Assembly (NCBI GenBank): GCA_002964805.2
Contig: PUDQ02000003.1
Span: 3,224,001-3,288,000 of the forward strand
Source: Trametes villosa
Taxonomy: Eukaryota; Basidiomycota; Agaricomycetes; Polyporales; Polyporaceae
Direction: 5' to 3'
DNA: 64,000 nucleotides
The notes beneath the pieces were generated by a model. That model did not search any database and was not told the DNA's origin. It saw only the letters and a list, made by a program, of their open reading frames with translations. Positions 22,649 to 35,175 of the stretch are shown here, piece by piece. How positions within the stretch are numbered: the stretch's first letter is position 1; every line of letters starts with the position of its first letter. The translations under genes were made by a program, and so were the position numbers.

Positions 22649-24424
22649 CTACCAGTGACAAGTCCGACAACCGGGGCTCTCCCCAAACTTACTGACCAAG
22701 AATCCCACATCGTTCCTGATTTGTGCTAGACACGAGCGATGCGCCTCACTTGCCCGCTCTCCAGACGAGCCTGGGTACCAGTAGTGCAGATCCAGCTTCT
22801 CGAGAGGAGCGCCGGCGCGCGCACGCGCACTGAGGCACTCGGAGAGCGACTCCAAGACCTGCAGTGCCTCGTCCGCATCGCGGCCAAACCCACCGTGGAC
22901 GGTCAGACAGGTCACTAGGGGACACCGGGGAAGCCCCAAGTCGGCCTGCTCTCCCCCCGGTACGGCGCTGTCAAGGGATGGTTGGAGAACACGAAGCGGA
23001 GCCAGGAGGTCGACGCCAATGTGCCAGGCGGTCGGCGAGGGAATTATGGATAGGCGTTCGACAGACGGGAACGCATCGAACACGCTCTCCCAGAAGCCGG
23101 CGGCCTCCTCCTCGGATGCAACCCAGTTACTGCGCATAGGACGCGAAATCGCCGCTTGAACTGCTAAGTCGCGGACGGGAACCGTGGAGAGCACCCGCGC
23201 CAGCCCACGCAGGCGCGCCTCCAGGTCCGTCGCTGCGTTCGATCCCTCGAACACGAAGCATATGCGGCCAGCGGGCTCCGCCCGCCCTAGTGGCCGACGG
23301 GATCTTGGTGAGCGGATCATGGTCTGCGAGTGGACGGTCCCAACGAGGGCGGCCTCCGTCATCCTCTCAAGAAGTGATCGGAAGCGGGGCAGGAGAAAGT
23401 CGGTGATCGCCTCTTCCGGGGGCCTAGCATCTGCGGGTATTCCAACGCGGATGTCGACGTTAGGAACGCTATCCGGGAGCGTCAGATGCTCCGCGATCAT
23501 CGAAACCACCTCCATACTCCCATGGATCGCGATAGTATGCAGGTCCCGGAGGAGAACGCGCGGTACAGACATCGCTTGTACAGGGGCGTCACCGTGGCTT
23601 CCCCCAAGAGGTCGTATGGCGAGGTCTCCAGGTACAACCAGTTCCTGGAGCAACGGATTCCGCGCGAGGACCTGCAGCAAATCGCCAACGGAACGCATGG
23701 ATTGATCGCTCGTAGGGTATTCGGAAAGCTTCAGCACGCGTAACGAACGCCAGAACCTCTTCGGCGGCGGGAGGACGATCTGCTGGACTACCAGCTCCTG
23801 GAGGCGCGGGGTGATCGCCCGGTCGAGCGCGTAATCTACAAGCATCCCATAGGCGTACTTGGAGTCATGGACCGGGATCAGGTTCAACCGCTCCAGAGCA
23901 GGCATACCCGCCTTGAAGAAAGGGCGGAGCAGCTCAAACTGCACCCCAGACTCGGACGTGTTCAGGTGGGCAGAGAGCGAGCGTATCCGGTCCGCGGAGG
24001 GTAAAACGAGGGCCAGAGCCTCGGGATCCGCACAGTCCGGGGTGGAGACCTGCAGGTCCAGCAAGCAGTCGCCCGCGCGCTCGAGGCAGAGAGCGAGCCA
24101 AGCGATGTTCGGGGTGGCGGTGATGTATCTCCAGAACGACGACGTGTGGACGATGAGGGCGCGCCATCGGCGACAGACGAGCATGAACAGCGCGATCCTC
24201 TTGATGTGCGGCGTGCGCGCCCTGGTCGCGGGATCCGAGAATTCCGCCGCGGATGCGAGGATTTGTGCGATGAGTTCCGGAGGGAGGCCCTGTATGTACG
24301 CGATTCCCGGAGGCGACAGATCCGGATTGATCATGCCCCCGTCGTCTGGTGGTCCCAGCCAAAGCGCGAGAGGTCGTGTTCGTACTTTGAACGGCAGCAT
24401 CATTGGTGGCGGTTGGTAGACCAA
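22649..24424 (-). CDS. F-box/LRR protein, intact single exon
   Basis: One uninterrupted 591-residue frame from the ATG at 24424. The N-terminal FKVRTRPLALWLG motif is shared with the F-box gene at 38311. The F-box is QGLPPELIAQILASAAEF, then ALFMLVCRRWRALIVHTSSF and WRYITATPNIAWLALCLERA, the standard Agaricomycete F-box arrangement. The rest is LRR-like and ends GCRTCHW. Presumed role: substrate receptor of an SCF (Skp1-Cul1-Rbx1) ubiquitin ligase; target unknown. It has no stops or frameshifts, unlike the two loci just downstream, and lies in the same orientation as they do, consistent with tandem expansion. Confidence 0.85.
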   Translation of the reverse strand: MVYQPPPMMLPFKVRTRPLALWLGPPDDGGMINPDLSPPGIAYIQGLPPELIAQILASAAEFSDPATRARTPHIKRIALFMLVCRRWRALIVHTSSFWRYITATPNIAWLALCLERAGDCLLDLQVSTPDCADPEALALVLPSADRIRSLSAHLNTSESGVQFELLRPFFKAGMPALERLNLIPVHDSKYAYGMLVDYALDRAITPRLQELVVQQIVLPPPKRFWRSLRVLKLSEYPTSDQSMRSVGDLLQVLARNPLLQELVVPGDLAIRPLGGSHGDAPVQAMSVPRVLLRDLHTIAIHGSMEVVSMIAEHLTLPDSVPNVDIRVGIPADARPPEEAITDFLLPRFRSLLERMTEAALVGTVHSQTMIRSPRSRRPLGRAEPAGRICFVFEGSNAATDLEARLRGLARVLSTVPVRDLAVQAAISRPMRSNWVASEEEAAGFWESVFDAFPSVERLSIIPSPTAWHIGVDLLAPLRVLQPSLDSAVPGGEQADLGLPRCPLVTCLTVHGGFGRDADEALQVLESLSECLSARARAGAPLEKLDLHYWYPGSSGERASEAHRSCLAQIRNDVGFLVSKFGESPGCRTCHW

Positions 24425-25095
24425 GGGAGGAGTCGGCGCTCGAGGGGGATACTTCCACAGGCGCGCGGTTCGCGAACCGGGACAACGCGGTGGGAGTTCG
24501 GTCTTGAACGTGTTTGGGGGTTACGTCCATGATACCCCGCCATTTTTGGGAGGCTGCACGTGCCGAGGAGATAGCACGGATTTGCTTTGAGCTCGCCGTT
24601 CTGAAGGGCAAGAAGGCCAGGAGTCCGTTATGTGAGTTGGTGGGTGGCAGAACATCGTGGACGGGAACAAGTTGCTTGACAGGAAGCTGTGCTGCGGCGG
24701 CAGAGGCATTTGACTCTGTTTGACTGTCTCAGTCAACCACGACCCACAGCACCGACACAACATCCGCCCACAGCGTGTCAAAACTGCATTCGATTTCATT
24801 GCAAACAACAGACATATGTGTATACGTCGACGGTGGTATATACGACACCTAGGGGGAATGAATAAGATACTTGTTACGACTACTCCCAGCCAGCCCGGAC
24901 CACCCTGCGTGCGTGCCTCTACATATTCCCGACCCGATTCGACCGACAGCGACAATATTGCGACCAACAAATACCGATAGCCAAGCCATAGACTGTGCAA
25001 GTGTGCGAGCGGGACCCCGAGCCAACTTCCCGAGCCGCCCCGCCCGCCCATCCGTCAAACCGCCATGTTCACGATCCTCCTCTTAATCTTCATCT
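24425..25095. other. Intergenic: F-box 5' flank and RRM gene 3' flank
   Basis: A long minus-strand open frame (24521-25051) has no domain and is probably spurious. No repeat or RNA gene recognised. Confidence 0.5.
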
Positions 25096-28000
25096 TCACA
25101 GGGCGCCCTGCTCCGCGAGGGCCTTCCGCACGGGATCCGAATCCGCGCGCTGCAGGCCACGCTCCGTCCCCGAGCTCGCACCCGTCTCCGCCGAGTACGC
25201 CCTCGGCTTCCCGTTCCCATTCCCATGGGCCCCAAGACCGTTTGAAAGCGGCGACGCGTCCGCATCGTCGACCGCGCCCTCCGAGTCCGTGCGCCACGAC
25301 GTCCCGCGCGAGCTCTCCGCGCCCGCGGTCGTCCCCGTCCCCGCGGTCGTGTCGCTCTCGCTCGGGCTCGTCTTCGTCTCCGCGCCCTCCGCGCCGCCGC
25401 GCAGGATCTCGTTCGCGAGCCCGCTCGTCCGCAGCTCGCGCTGTTCGCTGGTACCGGACGCGGAGGGGGGTACCCACGGGAAGTACCCCGCGGGCTCCTC
25501 GCGCGCTACCGCGCCCCCCTGCGCCATCGCGACCGACACCGCGACGGGCGGGAAGTAGCCGTCCGGCGGGCGGCCTTCCTGCCCGCCGTCTTGCGACTGC
25601 TGCTGTCCGTCCACCTGCTGTTGCTGCTGCTGCTGCATCTGCTGCTGTGGGTACGCGGTGTAGTACGTGTGTCCCGCGCGCACGGGCGCGCCCACCGCCG
25701 CGTTGATGAACGGGTTCGCGCCGGAGCCCGGCCGTCCCCAGAACGCCCCAGGGGACATCGTCACGCCCGGCGAAAACGGCGCGAACGGTGTCATGACGTG
25801 CTGCATGTGCGCGTGCGCCGACGCCTGCGCCTGCGCCTGCGCGTGTTGGTCCGCGGGCGACGGCACCCCAGGCGACGGCTGGGGCAGGAAGGTGAAGGAG
25901 GGCATGCTGGGCGTGATCGGGGGCAACCCGTGCGGGGTCATCATCATGCCCATGCCCATGAGCGGGTGGTGCATCGGGCTCATCGGGTGGCCCTGCGGCA
26001 TGTGCGGTGACGGGTATTGCGGCGAGAGCGTGTGTGGGGGCGGCACAGGGAATGCTGAGACTGGGGGTAGCGGCGGGAGGGCGATCGGGCCTGGGTGCGC
26101 AGGGTGCTGCTGCTGCGGCGTCGTGTGCGACCTTGACGATGTCGGCGAGGTAGGCTGTGTTGGCTGGGCGGGCGGGGTTGTCTGCGACTGCCTCGCCGCT
26201 GACGACGTTGGAGGCGACGTCGAGTTCGAACCCGAAGCCGTCGCGCTATCCCGCCTCTGCTGGGCCAACGCTAGCTGCGACGCGACATCCGCACCCGCAC
26301 CAAACACGCCGCTAGACTGTCGCTGCTGTTGCTGGTACTGCTGCTGGAAGTACGCCTGGTCCATGTTCATGCGCTGGTACGTCCCGAGGTCGTACACGTC
26401 GTACGGCGTCGTCGGCCCCGAGTGCAGGAAGTCGAACGTGTACGGCGACTGGATCGCAGGCGGGATCGGGATGTGCGACGGCGGCTGCACTTGCTGCTGC
26501 TGCTGCGGCCGCGCGTACTGCTGCTGCTGTGGGAGGGAAGTCGGCGACTGGGGCACCATGGAGGCCGACGCGAGCGCGAGCTTCTGCGCGAGCTGCTGGC
26601 TCAGGCTCTCCGCGTCCCCGTTATCATCATACGTCCCCGTACCCGCCGCAGAGGTGCTGCCACCCGCGAATCCATACAAACCCCCGCTCGGCCGCCGGGA
26701 CGCGGCGAGGAGCGACGCAGGGCTGCCGCCGCGCCCGTGCTCGAGCTGCTGCTGGAGGAGCTGCTGCGCGAGCGACGACGTGCGCGAGAGCAGCGGCTGC
26801 CCGCTCTGTTGCTGCTGTTGACCATACGGCGAGCCGAAGGGCGAGGGCGAGAAGGCGAAGGTTGCAGGGGAGTGTGGAGTTGAGCCGGGCCCGACGAGCG
26901 GCTGCGAGGAGCTTGCGGGCGCGGCGAACTTGTCGAAGTGCACCTTGAGTGGGCGGCCGTTGTACTCGTACCTAGCGGGGAGCGATGTCAGCGTGGGTGT
27001 TCGTCATCTAGGATATGTCATGCTGAAAGATGTGTAGGATTGCGGGGACTTCCATGATATGCCGAACATATGGGGAGTGCGCTTGATCCCGCCGATACGC
27101 TCAAAACAGCACAGTGCACCCGTCACCGTGGGCGACGAGGCATCCCCGCACTGTCGCCTCTCCCAGCCAAGCCACGGACGCTGTTGACATCCACATCCTG
27201 ATCAAGATCCAAGTATCACGCCGTCCTGCACCAGCAGGAGGCCCCAACGCAAGTCCCGGTCCAGACCCGATGACGTCGTCGGGCCCGCGCGCGGATCCAC
27301 GATATCCCGCAAGCGCGAGCACCCGCCTCAAATACCGCGCGCCCTCCCCGCCAACACACCCACGACAGACGACACACGACTCGCGAATCCCGAGCGGACT
27401 CACGACTCGCGGTACACTCACGCACACACCAGGCACGAACGGAGGACTCACCCGTTGAACATGCGCACCGCGCGCTCCGCGTCCGCCTCGTTCGAGAAGC
27501 TCACCGTCCCAAAGCCTCTCGACCGGCCGTCCGCGCCCAGGGCGACGTCCGCGCGCTGCACCGCGCCCGCCTGCCGGAACAGGTCCTTCAGGTCCTGCCA
27601 CTGGATGTGGAACGGCAGCTGCCCCAAAACGCGAGCGTGAGCATCCCCGCCCAACTGCCTCACGAGATTAGAGAGCAGCCACTCACGTTCCCGACAAAGA
27701 GGTTCCGGCTCGCCTGGCCCCCAGTGGTGCCGGGTCTTGACCCGGGGCCGTCGTCGTCCCCAAGCGGCGCACCTGCGCCAAACGGCGACAGGCCGGCGAA
27801 CCGCGCCAACGACGGCGCGGGCGACGCAAGCCCCGAGCTCCCAAGCACAGACCCGCCTGCGACCGCCACCGCCGGCGTGCCCGCCCCGCTCAGCGACGCC
27901 GCGGCGGGCGACAAGCTTCCCAGCAGCGGCGTCCCAAACACCCCCAGGCCCCCAACGCCCATTCCGACGTAAGGCGCGGGGACGGGCGCGGGGGCGCCGA

Positions 28001-29521
28001 GCTCCTCGCCCATGCGGTCCGGGCGGACCTCGAGCGTGCGCGTCTGCCAGGTGTAGCCGTTGAACATGTCGACCGCGCGCCCCGCGTCCTCGGCGGTCGC
28101 GAGCAGCACGGTGCCGTACCCGCGCGAGCGGTTGTCGGGCCCGAGCGAGACGTCCGCGCGGAGCACCGTCCCCGCGCGCCGGAAGAGGTCCTTGAGGTCC
28201 TGCCAGCGCACGCGGTAGGGGAGCTGGGGAGGAGTGTCAGCTGATTATTCGCAGGAGCCGTAACGATGAAGGCAGCTGGAGAACTACGATTCAAGTCAGT
28301 CTGAACAGACTCGATTGTCTCTGACCACCCATCGACAACACTGCCACCAAACTTGCAGCATTGCAGCTCGCACGACGCCGAATTGCACAACAGGCAAACC
28401 GAATCCCAAATTCGCGAAGCGCCGCCCTGTCACTTTGAATAACCAGCACGCGCGCACCGGATCGACGATACCCCGCGTCCGCCATTCCGCAAAAACGTCC
28501 GGCGCCGTCGTCAAGACGCGACGAACACGCTCGCATTCGCCCGTTCAAACAACGAATCTGTCTGCGCGCAACTCAAACACAACACAAACGCGCCGGCCTC
28601 GCATGGAGACGTGCGCAGCAGCGGTCCGAGACGGACGCTCGCGAGCTGATCGTCCCACCGCGGGAAGGCTCGGTTCCCGCTCGCGTCCGCGCACACTCCA
28701 CTTGAGCTGTTGCCATCGCACTCCGCGCCATACAACGAACGACTCGGCGCAAAGACGGCGCGGGGTGGACGGATTGGCGCGCACGAACGTCCGCCCGACG
28801 CGTCTGCCCGGAGACGATGCCGGAACGGCACCGCCGATGGAAGGGAGAGGAAGAAAGACACGACAGAACGGCGACGTACGTTTCCGACAAAGAGCTGGGT
28901 GCGCGTATCCCGCGGCGGGTTCGTCGTCCGCGGGGAATTTGACGAGGCCATCGCCATCTGGATGACGGCCTCGATGTCGTCGTTTGTGGGGCCCGAGCCT
29001 GCTGCGGAGGGACGGGCGCCGGGTGGTGAGGGGTCTCCGCTCAGTGCGGGAGGCGGGGCGGATCCAGCGTTAGAATCCCCCGCGGAGGTGGAAGTCGAGG
29101 GTTGCGCAGCGGAGTGCGGGGACGAGCGCGGGTGAGTAGCGGCGTGTGCGGGAGAGGGCGTGTGGTGTAGGCTGGGCGAGTGCGAGTGTGAGTGCGGGTG
29201 TGGAGGGAGGGGGATCGCGGGGGGCTGCGCGGAGGGCAGCACCGGCTGTGGCTGGTGCTGGTGCTGGTGGGAGGAGGGATGTGGAGGGAGGCCGAGGGCG
29301 GGCGAGTCTGGCAGCTGGCGGAGGCGCAAGCAGAGCAAGGGCGGGGGCAACGGTGGCGGGCGGCGGGAGGAATGATTGGACAGGGATATCGCGGCATGCG
29401 GGCGCGGGGATCGAATCGAGGAGAGGACGTCAGCTCGTCGCGAGGCGGGGCGGCGGACCTCGTCCCGCACGGAGAGAGAGGGACGCACCGAGTGGGCTGC
29501 CATCGCCTGGGGCGCTGCCAT
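25096..29521 (-). CDS. RNA-binding protein with two RRMs and Gln/Pro-rich tail (Gbp2/Hrb1-like)
   Basis: Exon 1 (29521-28880) encodes a Pro/Ser/His-rich N-terminus and ends at TQLFVGN, the RNP2 motif of RRM1. After a 656-nt intron (28879-28224) exon 2 continues LPYRVRWQDLKDLFRRAG and RNP1 RSRGYGTV, then a Gly/Pro linker and NLFVGN of RRM2. A 68-nt intron (27686-27619) leads to LPFHIQWQDLKDLFRQAG and RSRGFGTV. A 480-nt intron (27451-26972) precedes YEYNGRPLKVHFDKF, the end of RRM2. The last exon encodes about 600 residues rich in Gln runs, Pro and Ser, to a stop at 25096. Such proteins bind mRNA for export or processing. Both RRMs are cut after LFVGN, consistent with an ancestral RRM duplication. 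The exact 5' end is uncertain. Confidence 0.85.
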
Positions 29522-30293
29522 TTCGAGATCGATACGTGCAGGACGGCGGGGCGCTGTCCTGCCCTGCGCTCCGAATGTCTAAGTCCTAGTCTGACTGGCC
29601 GCACTCAGGTGTGAGTCCGCCAGGCCGCGCCGTGTGCTCGCGCGATCGTCCGCGTGCGCGCTCGTCCGGGGTCGTGTTCGTCGTGTTCGTAGTCGTCGTG
29701 CCCGCCGTGCTGGCGCAAGTGCTCAGAAAGCGGAGTGTGTGAGTGGTGGAGTGGCTGGGCGAGAGACGAGAACGAAAAGGAGGGAGCGAGGCCGTCCGGA
29801 TATGGACCCCGTCCACTGCGAGCGAGCCGAACGCTCCACCCTCGCCGCTGCATCTTTTACCCCAACGTGCTCTGACGTCACACCCCTCCCTCGCAACCCT
29901 AAACGCGCCCCCGCCCTCCCTCTTCGCCTTCCCCGCCCTCCGACGTCGGCCTCACGCAGATCACCCCCCACAGCCCTGAACGCACCCAGCGACGCCCTCA
30001 AGTCGATCTGAAACGCATTCCGCCCCGTCGCATAGGCTGCGCAGCGCGACCGACCCCATTTTGGCCATCAGCACCCTCTAATGTCGCTTGACGTCATATC
30101 GTTCTCATCTCCCTCTTCTCTCGTGGGCATTCGTCGCACTTCACGTTATGGACGCGCCGCGGCGGGCGCATGAGATTGAATGGAATATACACTATCATAG
30201 CCGTACACGCTACTCGTACACGAAGAGACCGAGACCGACCACAAGGCCAAAGGGGAAAGAATCCAGGGAGCAAAGCGTCCAAGCCAAGGGCGC
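29522..30293. other. Intergenic: RRM gene 5' flank and H2A 3' flank
   Basis: No credible gene. GC-rich antisense frames reflect codon bias of flanking exons rather than separate genes. Confidence 0.45.
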
Positions 30294-30909
<616 letters not shown>

Positions 30910-31457
30910 TGTGGATAGTTTGAGTGTAGGTAGGTGGTGAACGTGAGTTGGTGGTGGTTGGGGTGAGAGTTTGAGCGACGTCTAACAAGTCGAGCCCCGT
31001 ATAAGTACCTCTGCTCTCCAAGAGCCAAGCGCAAATCAACAATCGACTCACTAAGCTCAAAGGACAATCGGCTTGAGGCGGGCGGGCAAAGAGGGCGGCG
31101 GGGAGGAATGTAAAGGAGCCCCCACCTACGCGCCCGCGCGCTTTATAGCGCGCCGGCGCGGCTCGCGGCTCACGTTACCGCGGCGCGCGCTGTTGATCGG
31201 CGTTCAACAACGCCCGCACGTGACACGCGTCGCGCGCGCGCGCGCAAACACGGCCACACACGCGTGGCGCCAGTTTATAAGCGACCCGCCCCGCCGCGCG
31301 AGCTCCCTCTCGACCTTCAGCCGCTACCACCACCCCGCCGCCCCCCTCTTGCCTTCGCGCACCTCCACCACCACCTCCAACAACTAGCGAACGCGAACGC
31401 GCTTCGAACGAACCACAACACCCCACACCACCCACCCTCAGCCGCACGCAGATAGCA
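30910..31457. promoter_or_regulatory. Bidirectional H2A-H2B promoter 2
   Basis: A 548-bp spacer. TTTATAAG at 31274-31281 is a plausible TATA box for H2B; a weaker TTATAC on the minus strand (about 31005-31000) may serve H2A. The 12-mer TTGTTGAACGCC occurs on the minus strand at 31210-31199 and CACGTG at 31217-31222, both also present in promoter 1. A run of alternating CG (31227-31240) separates them from the H2B TATA. Confidence 0.7.
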
Positions 31458-32113
31458 ATGGCCCCGAAGCCCGCGTCCACTGCCGGAAAGGCCCCCGCGT
31501 CGACCGCGTCGAAGGCGCCTGCGAAGACGACGAGCGAGGGCGGCGCGAAGGCCGCGAAGAAGACCGCGAAGGCGTCGGGCGGCGCCGCCGACGGCGACAA
31601 GAAGAAGCGCAGGAAGGGCCGCAAGGAGACGTACTCGTCCTACATCTACAAGGGTGAGTAACCCGCTGCCCTCCGGGGCGCGTGGGGTGTGGAAGAAGCA
31701 TGGGCTGGTTGGCTGACGCGTTTTGGCGGGTAGTGCTCAAGCAGGTGCACCCTGACACGGGTATCTCCAACAAGGCGATGGCCATCCTCAACTCGTTCGT
31801 GAACGACATCTTCGAGCGTATTGCGACTGAGGCGTCGAGTACGTGCCATCCTCAACTATGCTCAAGTGTCTCAGATGCTGACGGGACATGGTGCAGAGCT
31901 CGCGTCGTACTCGAAGAAGTCGACGATCTCGTCGCGCGAGATTCAGACGGCCGTGCGGCTGATCCTCCCCGGCGAGCTCGCGAAGCACGCCATCTCGGAG
32001 GGCACGAAGTCCGTCACCAAGGTTTGTTCTCTTCAACCACCTTTGCCCTTTGCCCACTCATTGACCCTCAACCTTCTTTGCCCTTGTAGTTCTCGAGCGC
32101 AGGCGCCAAGTAA
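31458..32113 (+). CDS. Histone H2B (copy 2)
   Basis: Exons 31458-31653, 31734-31838, 31897-32021 and 32090-32113 have exactly the same lengths as copy 1 (196/105/125/24 nt). The 149-residue product is the same apart from Gly for Ala in KASGGAADG. Intron 3 uses a GTTTGT donor. The introns themselves do not look alike between copies, so the pair is old or the coding part has been homogenised. Stop TAA at 32111-32113. Confidence 0.97.
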
Positions 32114-33219
32114 GCGCCGCTCATATACCGACTTGCGCGCCGTCGTGGTTGTACGCCGCTCGCACCTGTGCGGCGGTTGTGGGAGGGACGGACGTTGTTG
32201 TATCTCTCTGTCTGTGTCTGTGTGTCCGTGCGGCGGTCGACGCGAGGGTCCGGCCTGCACTTGTATTGTACGATCCCTAGTCTCATCTCGTTTCTCTCCT
32301 CATGTCTCTTCTGTCTACGGTATCAATCGAGCGGATTTACTCAGTCCTTCGGCGTGCAGCTTTTGTCTGGTTCGGCGGTTGTGTACTTCGAACGACTTGG
32401 AAGCTTACGGTGTGTACTGAGGTGTACATTTGCGCCCAGCTCGTCTTGATGTATGCGTACGCACGTGTCATGTTTCGCTTCTTCCTCAGCCATGCACTGC
32501 TAACATGGTCGTCCGGCAGGCAACCCCTTCCACCTGCTACGATCGACCCGCATCTCTCGGGCCCCCGACCACGACTGCCCACTAAGAATGGTTCAGCCGC
32601 CTACGCGTTCTCCACGTTGGCGTCCGACGCCGAGACACAGTTCACCGCCCATAGCCAGCCTGGTTGGTTCATGGAGCCACAACAAGCAGGAGGCCGCGCA
32701 CGCCCCCGCACGCAGGTGCAGTGTACTCAATCTGGGCACCGCGGATCCACCTCTTCGCTCGTGAGCAGCGCGTGAGCTACCCAGCCGACTCTCGACGTGT
32801 CTAGCCCCGAACGAGAAGTTCATCTCCCCCGCCCGGCGTCTGAACCTCTCAATCTTCACCGCCCCCGTGCGGCTCGACGTTGTTTGCGCACGACGTCGAC
32901 TGCGCGCGGTTGTCTGAGTCTCTTACGGTGTGCACTGTGCAGATCTCGGTCCGACATGATACATCGTGATGATACGCGACGAGAGCGAGGGCGAGATGTA
33001 TGCGCGCGCTGAGTCGCGTCTCATGGAGCGCAGGTATCAATAAACCCGGTGCGCGCCCACAGTGTTTCACTACTGAGTATGTACTGATGTGTTACGTTTG
33101 TAGTGCGCGGACAGCGAGCGACCATGACCGTCTGCTTGTATCGCGCGGTGAGTCCCTCAGCTCAATGTTCCGGCTGCAATGAACGACTTTCGCCGTCTGA
33201 GCATCGCAGTATCCCATGT
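32114..33219. other. Intergenic stretch
   Basis: H2B 3' flank followed by sequence with only short overlapping frames on both strands. Nothing recognisable. Confidence 0.5.
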
Positions 33220-34560
33220 GCCCCGAATGGCAAGACACCTCGACGTGCACGAGCGCCGCGTCTGGCTGTTGAAGGCACGCCGCCGGGCTATGTGCAGCGG
33301 GTATTTCCCGGGAGTCGAATGAAGTGCGTACGCGCTGCTGAACCTCGCACCGTTATGTCTTGCCTCGGCCGCGTCCTGCCCGTATATGCCGTTGACTTCG
33401 GTATGCAACAGGCGTTGAACGCGTACACTGGACGTTGATTAACGTTGACGGGACATAGCGACCATGATCGGACAGCTCCCCGCTACGGCTCGGCCACAGG
33501 AGCCATGGCCAACACAATACGCGCCTCGGACGCTCCGCGTGCAATGGCCCTGCGCCTCTGGCAAGCGGCTCCATACCCGGCTGTGCATGGCTCGCTCGGG
33601 GTGCGCGCATTGCGCCCCGCGACCGTGGCCTCGGGGCCACTGTTGTCCCAACGGGTACATAAACCCCCTCTGCCTGCCCAAGAGCCCCATCCTCCCCCCA
33701 ACTTCCTCTCGCATTCTCCGAGTCCTACACCCACAAACTCAGCTGCGCACCAACACCGACACCGCACCTTCGCACTCTCACCATGCACTGGCCGCCCCCA
33801 CCACCGCTCTCCCGCTCGGCCCGCCACATAATCCTACTCTACTCCCCGCGCGCGATCGCCTTCGACGCAATGATGCCCACCGCGGTCACGGCGTAGCCCA
33901 ACCTGGACTGCCTCACCCCGCCCGGCTGGTTGCCCGTGTACATGACGGGAAGAGATCGTCGAGATGTCCTGAGGGAAGTTGGCAGAGCTTGAATACGCCC
34001 CGCGTCCCTCGCCGCCGCCCTACTCAGGATCCAGCGCCGGTCGGGAAGCCCACGGCAAGCGCCTCCCCTTAGGTCGGATGCCCGATGACGTTGTACGAAC
34101 CCCTGCCGGGATGTAAGTTGCATTCCAATCCGCGCTGCGCCCCGAGCCTAACACCGCTGCCTTTCCCCGTTTTAGCTCATCCTACGTTCAAATAATGTCA
34201 TCCCCGACGTCGTGCCGACGCCATGCATCCAGGACCGTCCACGGCGAGCTCCCGAACAAGGTCTCGGTACCGCCCTCGGTGACACCTTCACCAGACTCCG
34301 ACGAAACCATGATCCTCCACTCGCCATGCGACGACGCTCAGGCAAAATGGCCGCAAGGTGCTGGGGATCGCTGTCGGGCAGGTTCGGTGCGACATGGACA
34401 AAGAAGGCTCCCGCTACGGTACGCACGGTTCGGGGTCGCCCGGCACCAGACGGACTGCATGATACTCGCCGCGCGCGTGCATCCCGGCGAGCATCCATGT
34501 CCTTCCTTGACTCGCCCCGCGGGTGCAGGGCCGACGCTTCTATGAGCGACGAAAACACCC
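33220..34560 (+). repeat. Diverged large duplication, copy 1
   Basis: This stretch is alignable by eye with 35970-37400 in the same orientation: ATGTCTTGCCTCGGCCGCGT versus ATGTCCGGACTCGCCCGCGT; the spaced block CATGGCTCGCTCGG; GTGGCCTCGGGGCC with a TATA-like box about 130 bp before a 37-codon ORF; the block GCACTCTCACCATGCACTGG; and, after an intron-like GTAAGT...AG, a shared block containing CCTCGGTGACACC then CATCAGACTC or CACCAGACTC. Divergence and indels are considerable. The downstream part is open in pieces only, suggesting a decayed or unrecognised multi-exon gene. Confidence 0.7.
33783..33896 (+). CDS. Conserved 37-residue small ORF, copy 1
   Basis: ATG in the context CTCACCATG, 38 codons including the stop. 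It begins MHWPPPPPL and contains RHIILLY and AFDA. Its partner at 36517 has exactly the same length, with 24 of 37 residues identical and no gaps. A TATA-like ACATAAA lies about 130 bp upstream at an equivalent place in both copies. It may be a small protein, an upstream ORF or a first exon: the shared GCGTAG at its end could also be read as a splice acceptor. No family recognised. Confidence 0.45.
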   Translation: MHWPPPPPLSRSARHIILLYSPRAIAFDAMMPTAVTA

Positions 34561-34705
34561 CTTCCGGGTGCCACCCTCACGCAGCGCGGGCGGGCGTGGA
34601 GAGCGTACAAGGGCTCGGCAGCGACGGAATCCGAAGTCTCACGCGACTTCCTCGAAGCTGCCACCCACCGCGCGCTCGGCGTGGAAGGCGGTCGCCATCC
34701 TTTAC

Positions 34706-34759
34706 GTCCTTCACTTGGAGGACGTCCTTCACTTGGAGGACGTCCTTCACTTGGAGGAC
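34706..34759. repeat. 18-bp minisatellite, three perfect units
   Basis: GTCCTTCACTTGGAGGAC is repeated three times without a mismatch (34706-34723, 34724-34741, 34742-34759). Each unit begins GTCC and ends GGAC, so adjacent units create GGACGTCC palindromes (AatII-type GACGTC). 18 bp is a multiple of 3, so copy changes would keep a frame. Confidence 0.95.
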
Positions 34760-35175
34760 GTCCCAGTGCGCCGTCCGTGGGCGCGCAGGCGACTCTCGGG
34801 GAGTCCCAGAAGCATCGAGGCAGCACTACGTGCGCCCGTGTCCTTCCCGTCGACACCCTACTGGCGTATGCGAACCCCTTCACGGGCACGCACCACTCGC
34901 GTGCGGGCCGCCGACGCCCAAGCTCCCCTCCTCCAAACCGCGGGTGTCAGGTTTCTTATCGACCTGGACGTCCCGCGACAGCACCTGAGATCCTCCGCTA
35001 TTGCGTCCCACACCCGACCCCACGCCCTCGCTCTTGCGAAAGAAGGCCCAGCAAGGTTTCCGTTCACCCGGTCGTTTCCGGGAAGATCTTCAAGTTCCCG
35101 GTCTCCAGCGCGCCTCCGCACCGATCGGCCTCTGCGCTCCACAGCTTGTACCCCGGGCCCCTCGTATTACCGACC

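Noticed and set aside
24521..25051. 176-codon minus-strand frame between the F-box and RRM genes
   Set aside because: No domain, no promoter or splice support; overlaps the presumed 5' and 3' flanks of real genes.
25065..26948. Long plus-strand frames opposite the RRM gene
   Set aside because: They are antisense shadows of a GC-rich, Gln/Pro-rich exon with strong third-position bias.
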